DNA of 64,000 bases from Gaiellaceae bacterium (GTDB lineage Bacteria; Actinomycetota; Thermoleophilia; Gaiellales; Gaiellaceae), in assembly GCA_030446625.1 (NCBI GenBank), contig JAUJMY010000006.1, positions 34,036-98,035 of the forward strand. Direction: 5' to 3'. How positions within the stretch are numbered: the first letter of the stretch is position 1; every line of letters begins with the position of its first letter. Of this stretch, positions 1 through 9,604 are shown piece by piece. The position numbers and the translations under genes were made by a program. The notes under the pieces are model-generated. The model was not told where the DNA came from. It worked only from the letters and a program-made list of their open reading frames with translations, and made no database searches.

Positions 1-635
1 ACACGCGCGTCACCGCCCAGCTCGGCACGCATCCGCTCGACGATCCCGTCGACCTGGCCGGCGAAGCCGTACACGAGCCCCGCCTGGAGCGCGGCCGCGG
101 TCGTCTTGCCGATCACGCTCGGCGGCTCGACGAAGTCGACCTTCGTGAGACGCGCGGCACGCGCGAAGAGCGCGTCCATCGAGATCTCGACGCCCGGCGC
201 GAAGACGCCGCCGACGAACTCGCCCGCGGCCGAGAGGGCGTCGAAGTTCGTCGAGGTGCCGAAGTCGACGACGATGCACGGCGCGCCGTGACGCTCCGCG
301 GCCGCGACCGCGTTCACGATCCTGTCCGGGCCGACCTGCCGCGGATCGTCGACCCGCACCGGCACGCCCGTCCGCGTCCCCGGGCCGACGACGAGGAGCG
401 GCGCGTGCGCCCAGCGCTCCGCGAACTCCTCGTACGAGCGCACGAGCGCCGGAACGGTCGACGAGAGGCAGACGCCGGCGACCGGCTCCAGGTCGAGGAA
501 ACCGCTGAGCGTCACGCCGATCTCGTCCCCGGTCCGGCGCGGCTCGGTGGCGACGCGCCAGCGCTCGGTGAGCCGGCCGTCCTCGAAGAGGCCGAAGACC
601 GTCTGCGTGTTGCCGACGTCGACGGCGAGCAGCAA
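1..635 (-). CDS. coaX: Type III pantothenate kinase (C-terminus beyond window edge)
   Basis: This enzyme phosphorylates pantothenate with ATP, the first step of CoA synthesis, in the cytoplasm. The reading frame begins with TTG at 635 and opens with LLAVDVGNT, the DxGNT phosphate-binding motif of the ASKHA-fold type III kinases. Later it carries VGPDRIVNA and VDFGTSTNFD, the family's substrate and second nucleotide signatures. About 211 residues are present and the family is usually near 255, so roughly 45 residues lie outside the window. No better start codon exists in frame before the preceding stop. It follows the DUF2469 gene by 7 bases and probably ends the fol operon. Confidence 0.93.
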   Translation of the reverse strand, partial: MLLAVDVGNTQTVFGLFEDGRLTERWRVATEPRRTGDEIGVTLSGFLDLEPVAGVCLSSTVPALVRSYEEFAERWAHAPLLVVGPGTRTGVPVRVDDPRQVGPDRIVNAVAAAERHGAPCIVVDFGTSTNFDALSAAGEFVGGVFAPGVEISMDALFARAARLTKVDFVEPPSVIGKTTAAALQAGLVYGFAGQVDGIVERMRAELGGDAR

Positions 636-642
636 GCCCGGC

Positions 643-1011
643 CTACGCGGAGTCGTCTTCGCGCGAGAGCTGCTCGCCGATGCGCTCCGCGAGCGCCTCC
701 GCGGTCAGCTTCGGCTCGTCCCCCTCACCGCGGAGCTCCTCGACGGTGACGTCGCTCGACGTGTACACCTCGGCGCGCGGGATCATCCGGGTCGGCCTGT
801 TCTTGTCCCAGACCCACACGTCCTCCATCTTCAGGTGGAAGAACGGGTAGCTCGCCTGCGGCACGTACTGCAGGTCGAGCTTGTTGCAGAGGTAGGTCGC
901 GTCCTGCGTGAGCACGCAGTACCGGAAGAGGCCGAAGACGGCCGTGTACTCCTTCTTCAGCCGGAGCTCGAGCTCCGCCTCGAACTCGTCGAGCTCGTCG
1001 AGATGCGACAT
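643..1011 (-). CDS. DUF2469-like conserved actinobacterial protein
   Basis: This 122-residue acidic protein has no assigned function. The central part, with LKKEYTAVFGLFRY, YLCNK and the tryptophan-rich DVWVWDKNRPTR, resembles the DUF2469 family, short proteins typical of Actinobacteria. The match is from memory of the family pattern, not a search. It has an ATG start and sits 8 bases after folK and 7 bases before coaX, so it is probably cotranscribed with them. No signal peptide or membrane segment is visible. Confidence 0.7.
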   Translation of the reverse strand: MSHLDELDEFEAELELRLKKEYTAVFGLFRYCVLTQDATYLCNKLDLQYVPQASYPFFHLKMEDVWVWDKNRPTRMIPRAEVYTSSDVTVEELRGEGDEPKLTAEALAERIGEQLSREDDSA

Positions 1012-1019
1012 CGCGAAGC

Positions 1020-1487
1020 CTAGTCTAGCCCCGCCAGAAGCGCCTCCACGCCGCCGCGACCGGGGACGACGAGCGCCGCGTCCAGCTCGTGGAGCGGCTC
1101 GAGGACGAAGCGGCGCTCGTGCAGGCGCGGGTGCGGAACCTCCAGACCGGGCTCGTCGAGCCGCGCGTCGCCGTAGAGCAGCAGGTCGAGGTCGAGCGTG
1201 CGCGGACCGTGGCCGACGCTACGCGCCCGGTCGCGTCCGAACTCGCGCTCGATGGCGAGCAGCGAGTCGAGCAGCTCGCGCGGCGGCAGCTCGACGTCGA
1301 GCGCGGCGGCTCCGTTCAGGAAGCGCGGCTGCTCCACGTTCCCGACGGGCTCGGTGTCGCGGAAGCGGGAGACGGCGACGACGCGCACGCCCGAGAGCGC
1401 GCGGAGGCGGCCGAGCGCTGCGCGCAGCGTCGCCTCGCGCTCGCCGAGGTTCGACCCCAGCCCGACGAACACGCGCACCGGCGCCAT
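1020..1487 (-). CDS. folK: 2-amino-4-hydroxy-6-hydroxymethyldihydropteridine diphosphokinase (HPPK)
   Basis: HPPK transfers pyrophosphate from ATP to hydroxymethyl-dihydropterin, making the substrate for FolP. The 155-residue protein opens with VFVGLGSNLG, has the FLNGA segment and the signature GPRTLDLDLLLYG with the metal-binding aspartates, followed by VPHPRLHERRFVL. Its length is normal for the family. It is separated from folB by an oppositely oriented protease gene, so it probably has its own promoter. The start lies 37 bases from the divergent subtilase start. Confidence 0.95.
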   Translation of the reverse strand: MAPVRVFVGLGSNLGEREATLRAALGRLRALSGVRVVAVSRFRDTEPVGNVEQPRFLNGAAALDVELPPRELLDSLLAIEREFGRDRARSVGHGPRTLDLDLLLYGDARLDEPGLEVPHPRLHERRFVLEPLHELDAALVVPGRGGVEALLAGLD

Positions 1488-1512
1488 AACGCGACCTTAA
1501 CCGCGTCGCGGC

Positions 1513-1518
1513 TACTGT
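1513..1518 (+). promoter_or_regulatory. Putative -10 box of a leaderless promoter (subtilase)
   Basis: TACTGT lies 6 bases upstream of the GTG start at 1525, which places a transcription start at or next to the start codon. No Shine-Dalgarno sequence is present. The same geometry recurs at several other genes in this window. Confidence 0.45.
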
Positions 1519-1524
1519 CGGAGC

Positions 1525-3102
1525 GTGGGTCGGGTACCGGCATGCGTCTTCGCGTTGGGCGCCGCCACCGCCGTCGCGGCGCAGTCCGCGGCCGCCGCGC
1601 CGCTCGTCCCGCGCAGTCTCGAACCGCTCCGCAGCGAGCCGGTCGCGCTGCTCCAGGTACGCGCGGGCGCCGGGGCCGTCGAGCGCACGCTGCGCGACGC
1701 CGGAGCCCGCCGCGTCTCGCATCGCATGCGTGTCTGGCGCCTGTCGAGCGGCGCTGCGCGGCGACTCGTCCCGCGCCTCGCACTCAGCGGCGCGCTGCGC
1801 GAGTTCGAGCCCGATCACGTCCGGCGACCGACGGGCCACATCGCGGCCGGCGATCCGCTGCTCCCGTTCCAGTGGTGGCTTCCGCGCGTCGGCGCGACCG
1901 CCGCCGAGCCCCCCGGACCGGGGAAGCCGGTGACGGCGATCGACTCGGGGCTCGACCTCTCACACCCGGAGTTCGCGCGGCGCCCGGACACGCGGACGCT
2001 GAACGAGCAGAGCGTCACCGGCCGGCAGGAGTTTCACGGCACGGCGGTCGCCTCTCTCATCGGCGCGCCCGCCAACGGCGTCGGCATCGTCGGCGTGTAC
2101 CCGAGCGCACGCCTCGCGATGTGGGACGCGAGCCCGAGAGGCGTGTTGCGCGCAAGCGAGATCATCGCCGGGATCGAAGCCGGCACGCAACTCGGGCCCG
2201 GCGTCGTGACGCTCAGCCTCGGCGGCTCATTCTCGGAGCTCGAGGCCGAGGCCGTCGCACACGCTGTCGAGCGTGGATCGCTCGTAGTCGCCGCCGCCGG
2301 GAACGAGGGGGCGTCGGGCAGCCCGGCGTCGTTCCCCGCGAACCTGCCCCACGTCCTCACCGTGGGCGCCACCGACGAGGCGGACGCCGTGTCCGAGTTC
2401 TCGAACCGCGGCCGCGCCTTGGACGTGGTCGCGCCCGGTGAAGACATCGTCGCGGCAGTGCCGACGAGCTTCGGAACGGACGGCTACGCGCGGCTGGAGG
2501 GCACGAGCTTCTCCGCGCCGATCGTCGCCGGCGCGGCGGCGTGGGTCTGGACCGTGCGTCCGGACCTCGACAACACGCAGGTGTTCGAGCTGATCCGACG
2601 CTCCGCGCGCGACCTGGGCGAGCCGGGGCGGGATCCCGCAACCGGATTCGGACTCCTGGACATTCCGGCGGCGCTGAGGCGCGCGGCGCCGGCGCGCGAC
2701 CCCTACGAGCCGAACGAGAGCGTCGAGATGGTGCGGCCGAGCGCGCTGTTCGCGGCGGGACAGCCGGCGCTCACGCTGCCGCGCCGCGGCCGCGCGACGC
2801 TCCAGGCCGCGCTGGACGTCGTCGACGACCCACGCGACGTCTATCGCGTGTGGGTGCCCGCGCGCTCGCGCGTGACCGTCGTCGTCCAGCCGTCGACGCG
2901 CGCCGTCGATCTGCAGCTGCTCGTGCGCCCGCCCGGCGCGACCGCGAGGCGCACCGCGACGCCGGCGCCGCGCGAGACGCTCACGGTCACGAACGGCAGC
3001 CGTACCGGCGGCTTCGCGTTCGTCAGCGCGCTCCTGCGCGCAGCGGCTTCACCCGGCGAGGCGACGTACCGCCTCAGCGTGTCGACGTCCGCTCGACGCT
3101 GA
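1525..3102 (+). CDS. Secreted S8 subtilisin-like serine protease
   Basis: This 525-residue predicted exported protease has an Ala-rich N-terminal signal-like segment (residues 5-25) and a propeptide-like stretch. The catalytic triad is visible as Asp140 in VTAIDSGLDLSHPEF, His171 in EFHGTAVASLIG and Ser328 in GTSFSAPIVAGAA. The oxyanion Asn region is VVAAAGNEGASGSPASFPAN. A C-terminal beta-rich domain (about 390-525) resembles pre-peptidase C-terminal domains. The GTG start is supported by a -10-like box 6 bases upstream. It lies on the strand opposite the fol genes and its end overlaps folB tail-to-tail by 29 bases, which suggests insertion into an older operon. The substrate is unknown. Confidence 0.9.
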   Translation: MGRVPACVFALGAATAVAAQSAAAAPLVPRSLEPLRSEPVALLQVRAGAGAVERTLRDAGARRVSHRMRVWRLSSGAARRLVPRLALSGALREFEPDHVRRPTGHIAAGDPLLPFQWWLPRVGATAAEPPGPGKPVTAIDSGLDLSHPEFARRPDTRTLNEQSVTGRQEFHGTAVASLIGAPANGVGIVGVYPSARLAMWDASPRGVLRASEIIAGIEAGTQLGPGVVTLSLGGSFSELEAEAVAHAVERGSLVVAAAGNEGASGSPASFPANLPHVLTVGATDEADAVSEFSNRGRALDVVAPGEDIVAAVPTSFGTDGYARLEGTSFSAPIVAGAAAWVWTVRPDLDNTQVFELIRRSARDLGEPGRDPATGFGLLDIPAALRRAAPARDPYEPNESVEMVRPSALFAAGQPALTLPRRGRATLQAALDVVDDPRDVYRVWVPARSRVTVVVQPSTRAVDLQLLVRPPGATARRTATPAPRETLTVTNGSRTGGFAFVSALLRAAASPGEATYRLSVSTSARR

Positions 3103-3436
3103 CCGCCGAGTACTCGACGGGGACGCCGAGCTCGACATCGGGCTTCCGGACGCGAACCCGCACCCGCTCGAGCGCGAACGCGACCAGCAGCTCGTCCGCG
3201 ACGGCCGTCGCGAGCGTCTCCAGCAGGTGGAACGCGCGTCCGTCGGAGACGCGGCGAACCACGGCGGCCACGTCCCGGTAGTCCACCGCGTCCTCGATCC
3301 GATCGCTGCGCGCTGCGTCGTCGGGCGCGTCGAGCCACACGTCGAAGAGGAAGCGCTGTCCCGCGCGCCGCTCCTGCTCCTCGACGCCGTGCCGGCCGTG
3401 GAGCTCGACGCCTCGGAGCTCGATCGTGAGCGTCAC
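3074..3436 (-). CDS. folB: Dihydroneopterin aldolase
   Basis: FolB cleaves dihydroneopterin to hydroxymethyl-dihydropterin and glycolaldehyde in folate synthesis. The 120-residue protein has ELRGVELHGRHGVEEQER at its start, DYRDVAAVV in the middle and FHLLETLA, with the catalytic-site Glu and Lys region RVRVRKPDV near the end. The length fits the family. The GTG start at 3436 overlaps the folP stop (GTGA), which implies translational coupling. The 3' end overlaps the convergent subtilase gene by 29 bases. Confidence 0.94.
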   Translation of the reverse strand: MTLTIELRGVELHGRHGVEEQERRAGQRFLFDVWLDAPDDAARSDRIEDAVDYRDVAAVVRRVSDGRAFHLLETLATAVADELLVAFALERVRVRVRKPDVELGVPVEYSAVSVERTSTR

Positions 3437-4248
3437 CCCGCCACCGCCGCCGCGGCCGTGAGCGCCTCCACGTGCTCTCGGACGTCGTGTGCGCGGAGAA
3501 TCGTCGCGCCGCGCGCGTAGGCGGCGACGGCCACGCCGACACTCGCTGCCGCCGTGCCCGTCGTCGCGCTCGGATCGCGGAGGAGCTTCGCAAGCGAGCT
3601 CTTGCGCGAGAAGCCGACGAGCACGGGCCGCCCGAGCGCCACCAGGACGTCGAGGCGCCGCACGAGCTCGAAGTTCTGCTCCGGCGTCTTCCCGAAGCCG
3701 ATGCCGGGGTCGACGCAGATCCGATCCTCCGCGATGCCGGCCGAGACGGCGAAGGCGAGCCGCTCCTCGAGGAACGCAGCGACCTCCGACACGACGTCCT
3801 CGTACGTCGGCCGCTGCTGCATCGTCGGCGGCTCGCCCTGCATGTGCATCAGGCAGAGATAGGCGCCCGATTCGGCGACGACCGCGGCCGTGGCGGGATC
3901 GCCGCGCAGGGCGGTCACGTCGTTGACGAGCTCGGCCCCGAGCTCGAGCGCGCGCCGCGCGACCTCCGCCTTCGCCGTGTCGATCGAGACCGGCAGCCCA
4001 TCGAGGCGCTCGAGCACCGGGACGACCCGGCGCAGCTCCTCGTCGATCGGCACCGCGTCCGCCCCCGGCCGCGTCGACTCGCCCCCCACGTCCACGATCG
4101 CCGCGCCGTCCTCGACCATCCGCACCGCGGCCGCCACCGCCGCGGCGGGCTGGACGTGCGCGCCGCCGTCCGAGAACGAGTCCGGCGTGACGTTCAGGAC
4201 GCCCATGACCGACGGGCGCGGGAACCGCTCGGCGATCGGCGGACGCAT
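3433..4248 (-). CDS. folP: Dihydropteroate synthase
   Basis: FolP condenses hydroxymethyl-dihydropterin diphosphate with p-aminobenzoate and is the sulfonamide target. The ATG at 4248 gives 271 residues and places the signature VMGVLNVTPDSFSDGG near the N-terminus. An upstream in-frame start at 4371 would add 41 unrelated residues. Other family motifs are DVGGESTRPGA, NDVTAL, DPGIGFGKTPEQN and VGFSRKS. It is coupled to folB by a 4-base overlap. GTP cyclohydrolase (folE), often found next to these genes, is absent between folP and ftsH. Confidence 0.95.
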   Translation of the reverse strand: MRPPIAERFPRPSVMGVLNVTPDSFSDGGAHVQPAAAVAAAVRMVEDGAAIVDVGGESTRPGADAVPIDEELRRVVPVLERLDGLPVSIDTAKAEVARRALELGAELVNDVTALRGDPATAAVVAESGAYLCLMHMQGEPPTMQQRPTYEDVVSEVAAFLEERLAFAVSAGIAEDRICVDPGIGFGKTPEQNFELVRRLDVLVALGRPVLVGFSRKSSLAKLLRDPSATTGTAAASVGVAVAAYARGATILRAHDVREHVEALTAAAAVAG

Positions 4249-4289
4249 CAGGACGTCGCGCTCGTGGAGTCGCGGAAGAAATGCGGCAG

Positions 4290-4328
4290 GTGCCTGGCGC
4301 GCATCTGGTTCGTCCTGGTGCCAGGCAC
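4290..4328. repeat. 9-bp inverted repeat, REP-like
   Basis: GTGCCTGGC at 4290-4298 is mirrored by GCCAGGCAC at 4320-4328 around a 21-base loop, in the gap between ftsH and folP. Read on the minus strand the right arm continues into a second GTGCCT. Extragenic palindromes of this kind are often dispersed in genomes; only this copy was noticed here. Confidence 0.4.
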
Positions 4329-4402
4329 AGGCACGAGTGACGTGAGGGCGCGCGTCATCGCCGACCAGCACCGCGCTGGCGCGCGGGTCGCGACCGGCGC
4401 GC

Positions 4403-6364
<1,962 letters not shown>

Positions 6365-6436
6365 TGGGCCTCGAAAGCAGGGTAGCAGCGCGAATTGCCC
6401 CTACCCCGGGGCCGTAACCACCCGTGGACGCGTGCG

Positions 6437-6997
6437 TCAGCCCGTCTCGGGGACGAGGTCGGCGTCGAGCACCGCGACGTACGGGAGGTTCCTGTAGCGC
6501 TCCGCGAAGTCGAGGCCGTAGCCGATCACGAACCTGTTCGGGATCTCGAAGCCGACGTAGCGCACGTCGACCTCGATCTCGCGCCGCTCCGGCTTCGTGA
6601 GCAGGGCGCAGATCTCGAGCGACGCCGGCTCCCGCGCCTCGAGGTTCCGGATCAGGTACGAGAGCGTCAGCCCCGAGTCGACGATGTCCTCGACGACGAG
6701 CACGTGCTTCCCCTCGATGTTGATGTCGAGGTCCTTGAGGATCCGGACGACGCCCGAGGAGTCGGTGCCCGCGCCGTAGCTCGAGATGGCCATGAAGTCG
6801 ATCTCGCATGGCACCGTCAGTCGCCGCATCAGGTCGGCCATGAAGAAGACCGCGCCCTTCAGGACGCCGATCAGGAGGAGCTCGCGGCCGGCGTAGTCGG
6901 CCGAGATCTCGTCGCCCAGCTCGCCGATCCGCGCCTGGAGGCGCTCCTCGCCGATCAGAACGTCTTCGACGCCGCGGACGAGCTCCGCCTGGCTCAT
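6437..6997 (-). CDS. hpt: Hypoxanthine phosphoribosyltransferase
   Basis: The enzyme salvages hypoxanthine and guanine to IMP and GMP using PRPP. The ATG at 6997 gives 186 residues. The PRPP-binding loop VLVVEDIVDSGLTLSYLI is clear, as are LIGVLKGAVFFMADL and the VGFEIPNRFVIGYGLD purine-contact region. The start overlaps the tilS stop (ATGA), so the two are translationally coupled, as is common in bacteria where tilS and hpt precede ftsH. Confidence 0.96.
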   Translation of the reverse strand: MSQAELVRGVEDVLIGEERLQARIGELGDEISADYAGRELLLIGVLKGAVFFMADLMRRLTVPCEIDFMAISSYGAGTDSSGVVRILKDLDINIEGKHVLVVEDIVDSGLTLSYLIRNLEAREPASLEICALLTKPERREIEVDVRYVGFEIPNRFVIGYGLDFAERYRNLPYVAVLDADLVPETG

Positions 6998-7971
6998 TCG
7001 CGCACCGCCGTCACTCCCGGCGCGTCGACGATCCCGGGCACGGCGATGACCTCGTCGCCGCGCACGACAAGCGGCCACGCCTCGCGCTCGGAGCGGGGGA
7101 TCTTCGCGTCGACGAACACGTCCTGGATCTTCTTGCTCCTTCCGGCGAGCCGGTCACCGGCGCGCCACGCGCGTACCTTAAGGCCTGGCTCGTCCGAGGT
7201 GATCAGCCACTTCCCCCAGCGCACCTCGCGGTCCAGAGCGACTGGGTCCCGCTCGACCCAGACACGCTCGTGCTCGCGGACGAGCATCTGCCCGCCGCCG
7301 AGCTCGACGCGCTTCGATCCGACCGGGGACTCGAGCAGCTCGGCGACCGCGGGCGGCATCACCCGGTGGTGGGCGAGGCGCCAGAGGTTCGTGTCGGCGG
7401 CGGGGTGGAGCTTGCGCAGAAGCGGCAGGATCTCGTCGCGGATCAACCCGCGCTTGGTGTGTGGATTCGACCTGTCCTCCCGGTAGCGCAGCCGCTCGGC
7501 GCCCAGGTACGCGAGCACCTCCGACCGCCGCCGCCGCAGGAGCGGGCGCACGACGCCGTCGGCGCGCTTCGCCTCGATCCCTCCGGGCCTGCCGCTCGAG
7601 ACGATCCGGTAGAGCACGGTCTCGACCTCGTCGTCCGCGGTGTGGCCCGTCGCCCGGAGCCGGTCCGCAGCGAACGAGTAGCGGATGCGACGCAGCTCGT
7701 CCTCGCTCTTCCCGCCCCGGCCGTCGACGATCTCGGCGCCGAGGTACTCGCGACAGAAGCGCGCGTCCTCGGCAGACTCGCGCCCGCGCAACCCGTGGTC
7801 GACGTGCAGCGCCGAGACGCGGTAGCCGAGCGCCCGCAGCACGTGCCAGAGACAGGTCGAGTCGGGGCCGCCCGAGACGAGGCACGTCACGTCTCCACCG
7901 TCGGGGATGAGCGCGTGCTCGCGGATGAACCGGTGGACGAGTCCCCGGAACAGCTCCGGATCGAGCTTCAC
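6994..7971 (-). CDS. tilS: tRNA(Ile)-lysidine synthase
   Basis: TilS converts C34 of the CAU-anticodon tRNA-Ile to lysidine, changing codon reading from AUG to AUA. The GTG at 7971 (VKLDPELF) gives 325 residues and puts the PP-loop motif CLVSGGPDSTCL at the proper distance. Downstream are ALHVDHGLRG and TGHTADDEVETVLYRI, typical of the family. An in-frame ATG at 8079 would overlap the small gene upstream and adds low-complexity residues, so it was not chosen. The gene is coupled to hpt. Confidence 0.93.
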   Translation of the reverse strand: MKLDPELFRGLVHRFIREHALIPDGGDVTCLVSGGPDSTCLWHVLRALGYRVSALHVDHGLRGRESAEDARFCREYLGAEIVDGRGGKSEDELRRIRYSFAADRLRATGHTADDEVETVLYRIVSSGRPGGIEAKRADGVVRPLLRRRRSEVLAYLGAERLRYREDRSNPHTKRGLIRDEILPLLRKLHPAADTNLWRLAHHRVMPPAVAELLESPVGSKRVELGGGQMLVREHERVWVERDPVALDREVRWGKWLITSDEPGLKVRAWRAGDRLAGRSKKIQDVFVDAKIPRSEREAWPLVVRGDEVIAVPGIVDAPGVTAVRE

Positions 7972-8017
7972 GAAGGAAGTTTCGCTACAGGAGCGGCGAG
8001 ACGTCGCACCGGTCGCG

Positions 8018-8173
8018 TCACTCGAACGGCCCCGGGAACCGCCCGGGCTGGCGCCGCGACTCGAGCGGCGCGCGGCCACGCGGGAGCCAGTGTCCGCCTG
8101 CGTAGGACGCGAGCTCGAGCAGCGCCCAGCGACCGATCCACGCGGCGAGCGCCAGCCACGCGAGCCGCCTCAC
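8018..8173 (-). CDS. Small predicted membrane protein
   Basis: A 51-residue frame starts with GTG at 8173, overlapping the stop of the phosphatase gene (GTGA). It begins MRRLAWLALAAWIGRWALLELA, a basic start followed by one likely transmembrane helix, then a short Arg/Pro-rich tail ending PGRFPGPFE. The position and the 4-base overlap support a real gene, but I do not recognise the family. It lies 46 bases before tilS. Confidence 0.5.
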   Translation of the reverse strand: MRRLAWLALAAWIGRWALLELASYAGGHWLPRGRAPLESRRQPGRFPGPFE

Positions 8174-8769
8174 GCGAACGCCGGACGCGCGCACCAGGCC
8201 TCGAGGCGCCGCGCGACGCGCTCCAGCTGCTCGGCCGACATCCGATGAGGCTCGGCGTACTGCACCGGCTCGACGACCGCGGCCGGATCGGCCTCGAGGA
8301 GCGCGCTCAGCGCATAGCGGATCGGGAGCGCGTGCGCGACGACGAGGATCGTCTGCTCCGGCCGCGCGAGGAGCGTCCGGAACGCGCGCGCGTACCTCGA
8401 GGCCGCGGCCGCGCGGCTCTCGCCTCCGCCGGGGCACGCGTCCGTCGGGCTCGCCGCGTGCGCCCAGCGCCGGTACTCCTCGAGTAGCCCACCCTCGTAG
8501 CTTCCGAAGCGGATGTCGTTCAACTCCCGCAGGACGACGCGCGGGACGTTTCGTTTCTCGAGCGCGAGGTCCGCCGTCTCGCGCGTCCGCCTGAACTCCG
8601 TGGTCGCGCAGAGGTCGATCTCGTCGTCGGCGAGCAGCAGTCCGAGGGCCCGTGCCTGCTCGCGACCGGTCGAGGTGAGCCCGCCGCCCTCGGCTGCGGG
8701 GTCGCCGTTCACAGCGCCCCGGACGCTGAACTCGCTCTCGCCGTGACGGGCGAAGATGACGCGCTCCAT
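8170..8769 (-). CDS. Histidine phosphatase family protein (phosphoglycerate mutase-like)
   Basis: The ATG at 8769 gives 199 residues beginning MERVIFARHGESEFS, which contains the catalytic RHGE motif. LTSTGREQARALG, the RTRETADLA region and a second histidine in VVAHALPIRYAL complete the fold of the 2-His phosphatases. The substrate cannot be read from sequence; candidates include phosphosugars and alpha-ribazole phosphate. An upstream in-frame ATG would overlap the preceding gene. Its stop overlaps the small membrane protein start. Confidence 0.88.
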   Translation of the reverse strand: MERVIFARHGESEFSVRGAVNGDPAAEGGGLTSTGREQARALGLLLADDEIDLCATTEFRRTRETADLALEKRNVPRVVLRELNDIRFGSYEGGLLEEYRRWAHAASPTDACPGGGESRAAAASRYARAFRTLLARPEQTILVVAHALPIRYALSALLEADPAAVVEPVQYAEPHRMSAEQLERVARRLEAWCARPAFA

Positions 8770-8774
8770 TCCCG

Positions 8775-9587
8775 TCAGAAGATCAGACTGCGATAGGTGC
8801 CGGCGCGGCGCATGCCGATCCCCTCGTACACGCGGATCGCCGGCGCGTTCTCCGGGCGCACGAAGAGGCACACGTTCGGCACGCGCTCGAGGAGCAGCCG
8901 GCAGAGGTCGCGCAGCGCGCGCTTCGCGTTGTCCTGGTTGCGTGCCTCAGGGTCGACCCACACCTGCTGCAGCTGGACGGCCGCAGGCGTCCACGCCGAC
9001 GCCTCCGCCTTGAAGAGGATGGTGTCGCCGTCGCGCCAGATCCAGGAGCGGCCCTCGTCGATCTGCGCGCGGGTGCGCCAACGGAACCCCTCCGCGTCGC
9101 GCTGCAGCGGGTCGATCCCGATCTCCTCGCGGTGCGCGGCCGCGCACGCCGGGACGAGCAGCTCGAAGTCGTCCGGCGTCGCCTGCCGCAGCTCCGTGCC
9201 GCCCGGCTCAGGCGGCTCGTCCAGGACGTACACGGGCTGCCCCGGCCGGTCGTCGCGCGGCCGCGGGAGCTCTCGGCCGACGGCCGCCCACAGCTCGTCG
9301 ACGGCGCCCTCGTCGCCGATGATCATCCGCGCCTGGCCGCGGCGCGTCGGCTCCGCGAACGCGCCGCAGCCGCGGCCCGACGGGACGACGTTCGCGCCGA
9401 CGTGGCAGAGCGCGGTCAGGCGCGCGTCGCCGTCCTGGAGCGCCGAGAAGCGTCCGACGCCGCGCCGCGCGACGTCCTCGAGGAAGACGCGCTCGATCGG
9501 CTCCTCGGCGCAGAAGTCGAGGATCTGGTCGAGCCGAGGCTGGACGAGCACGGCTCGAATCGTTGCCGCCGCGCGGCTTCGCGACAC
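8775..9587 (-). CDS. GNAT acetyltransferase with N-terminal DUF4081-like domain
   Basis: The C-terminal half (about 140-270) has the GNAT fold: a WVDPEARNQDNAKRALRDL loop for acetyl-CoA binding, then VCLFVRPENAPAIRVYEGIGMRRAG. The N-terminal half, with VERVF-like and CHVGANVVPSG segments, resembles DUF4081 of actinobacterial GNAT proteins. The substrate is unknown. The GTG at 9587 gives 270 residues; a second GTG at 9551 (VLVQPRLD) fits the fold equally well and would leave room for a short leader. It diverges from deoD. Confidence 0.82.
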   Translation of the reverse strand: MSRSRAAATIRAVLVQPRLDQILDFCAEEPIERVFLEDVARRGVGRFSALQDGDARLTALCHVGANVVPSGRGCGAFAEPTRRGQARMIIGDEGAVDELWAAVGRELPRPRDDRPGQPVYVLDEPPEPGGTELRQATPDDFELLVPACAAAHREEIGIDPLQRDAEGFRWRTRAQIDEGRSWIWRDGDTILFKAEASAWTPAAVQLQQVWVDPEARNQDNAKRALRDLCRLLLERVPNVCLFVRPENAPAIRVYEGIGMRRAGTYRSLIF

Positions 9588-9592
9588 TCGAT

Positions 9593-9598
9593 TAGGGT
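9593..9598 (+). promoter_or_regulatory. Putative -10 box of a leaderless promoter (deoD)
   Basis: TAGGGT ends 6 bases before the GTG start of deoD at 9605, with no Shine-Dalgarno sequence. On the opposite strand TAATCG (9594 to 9589) shares the TA and could serve the divergent acetyltransferase if that gene starts at 9551. Confidence 0.45.
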
Positions 9599-9604
9599 TG
9601 CGCG

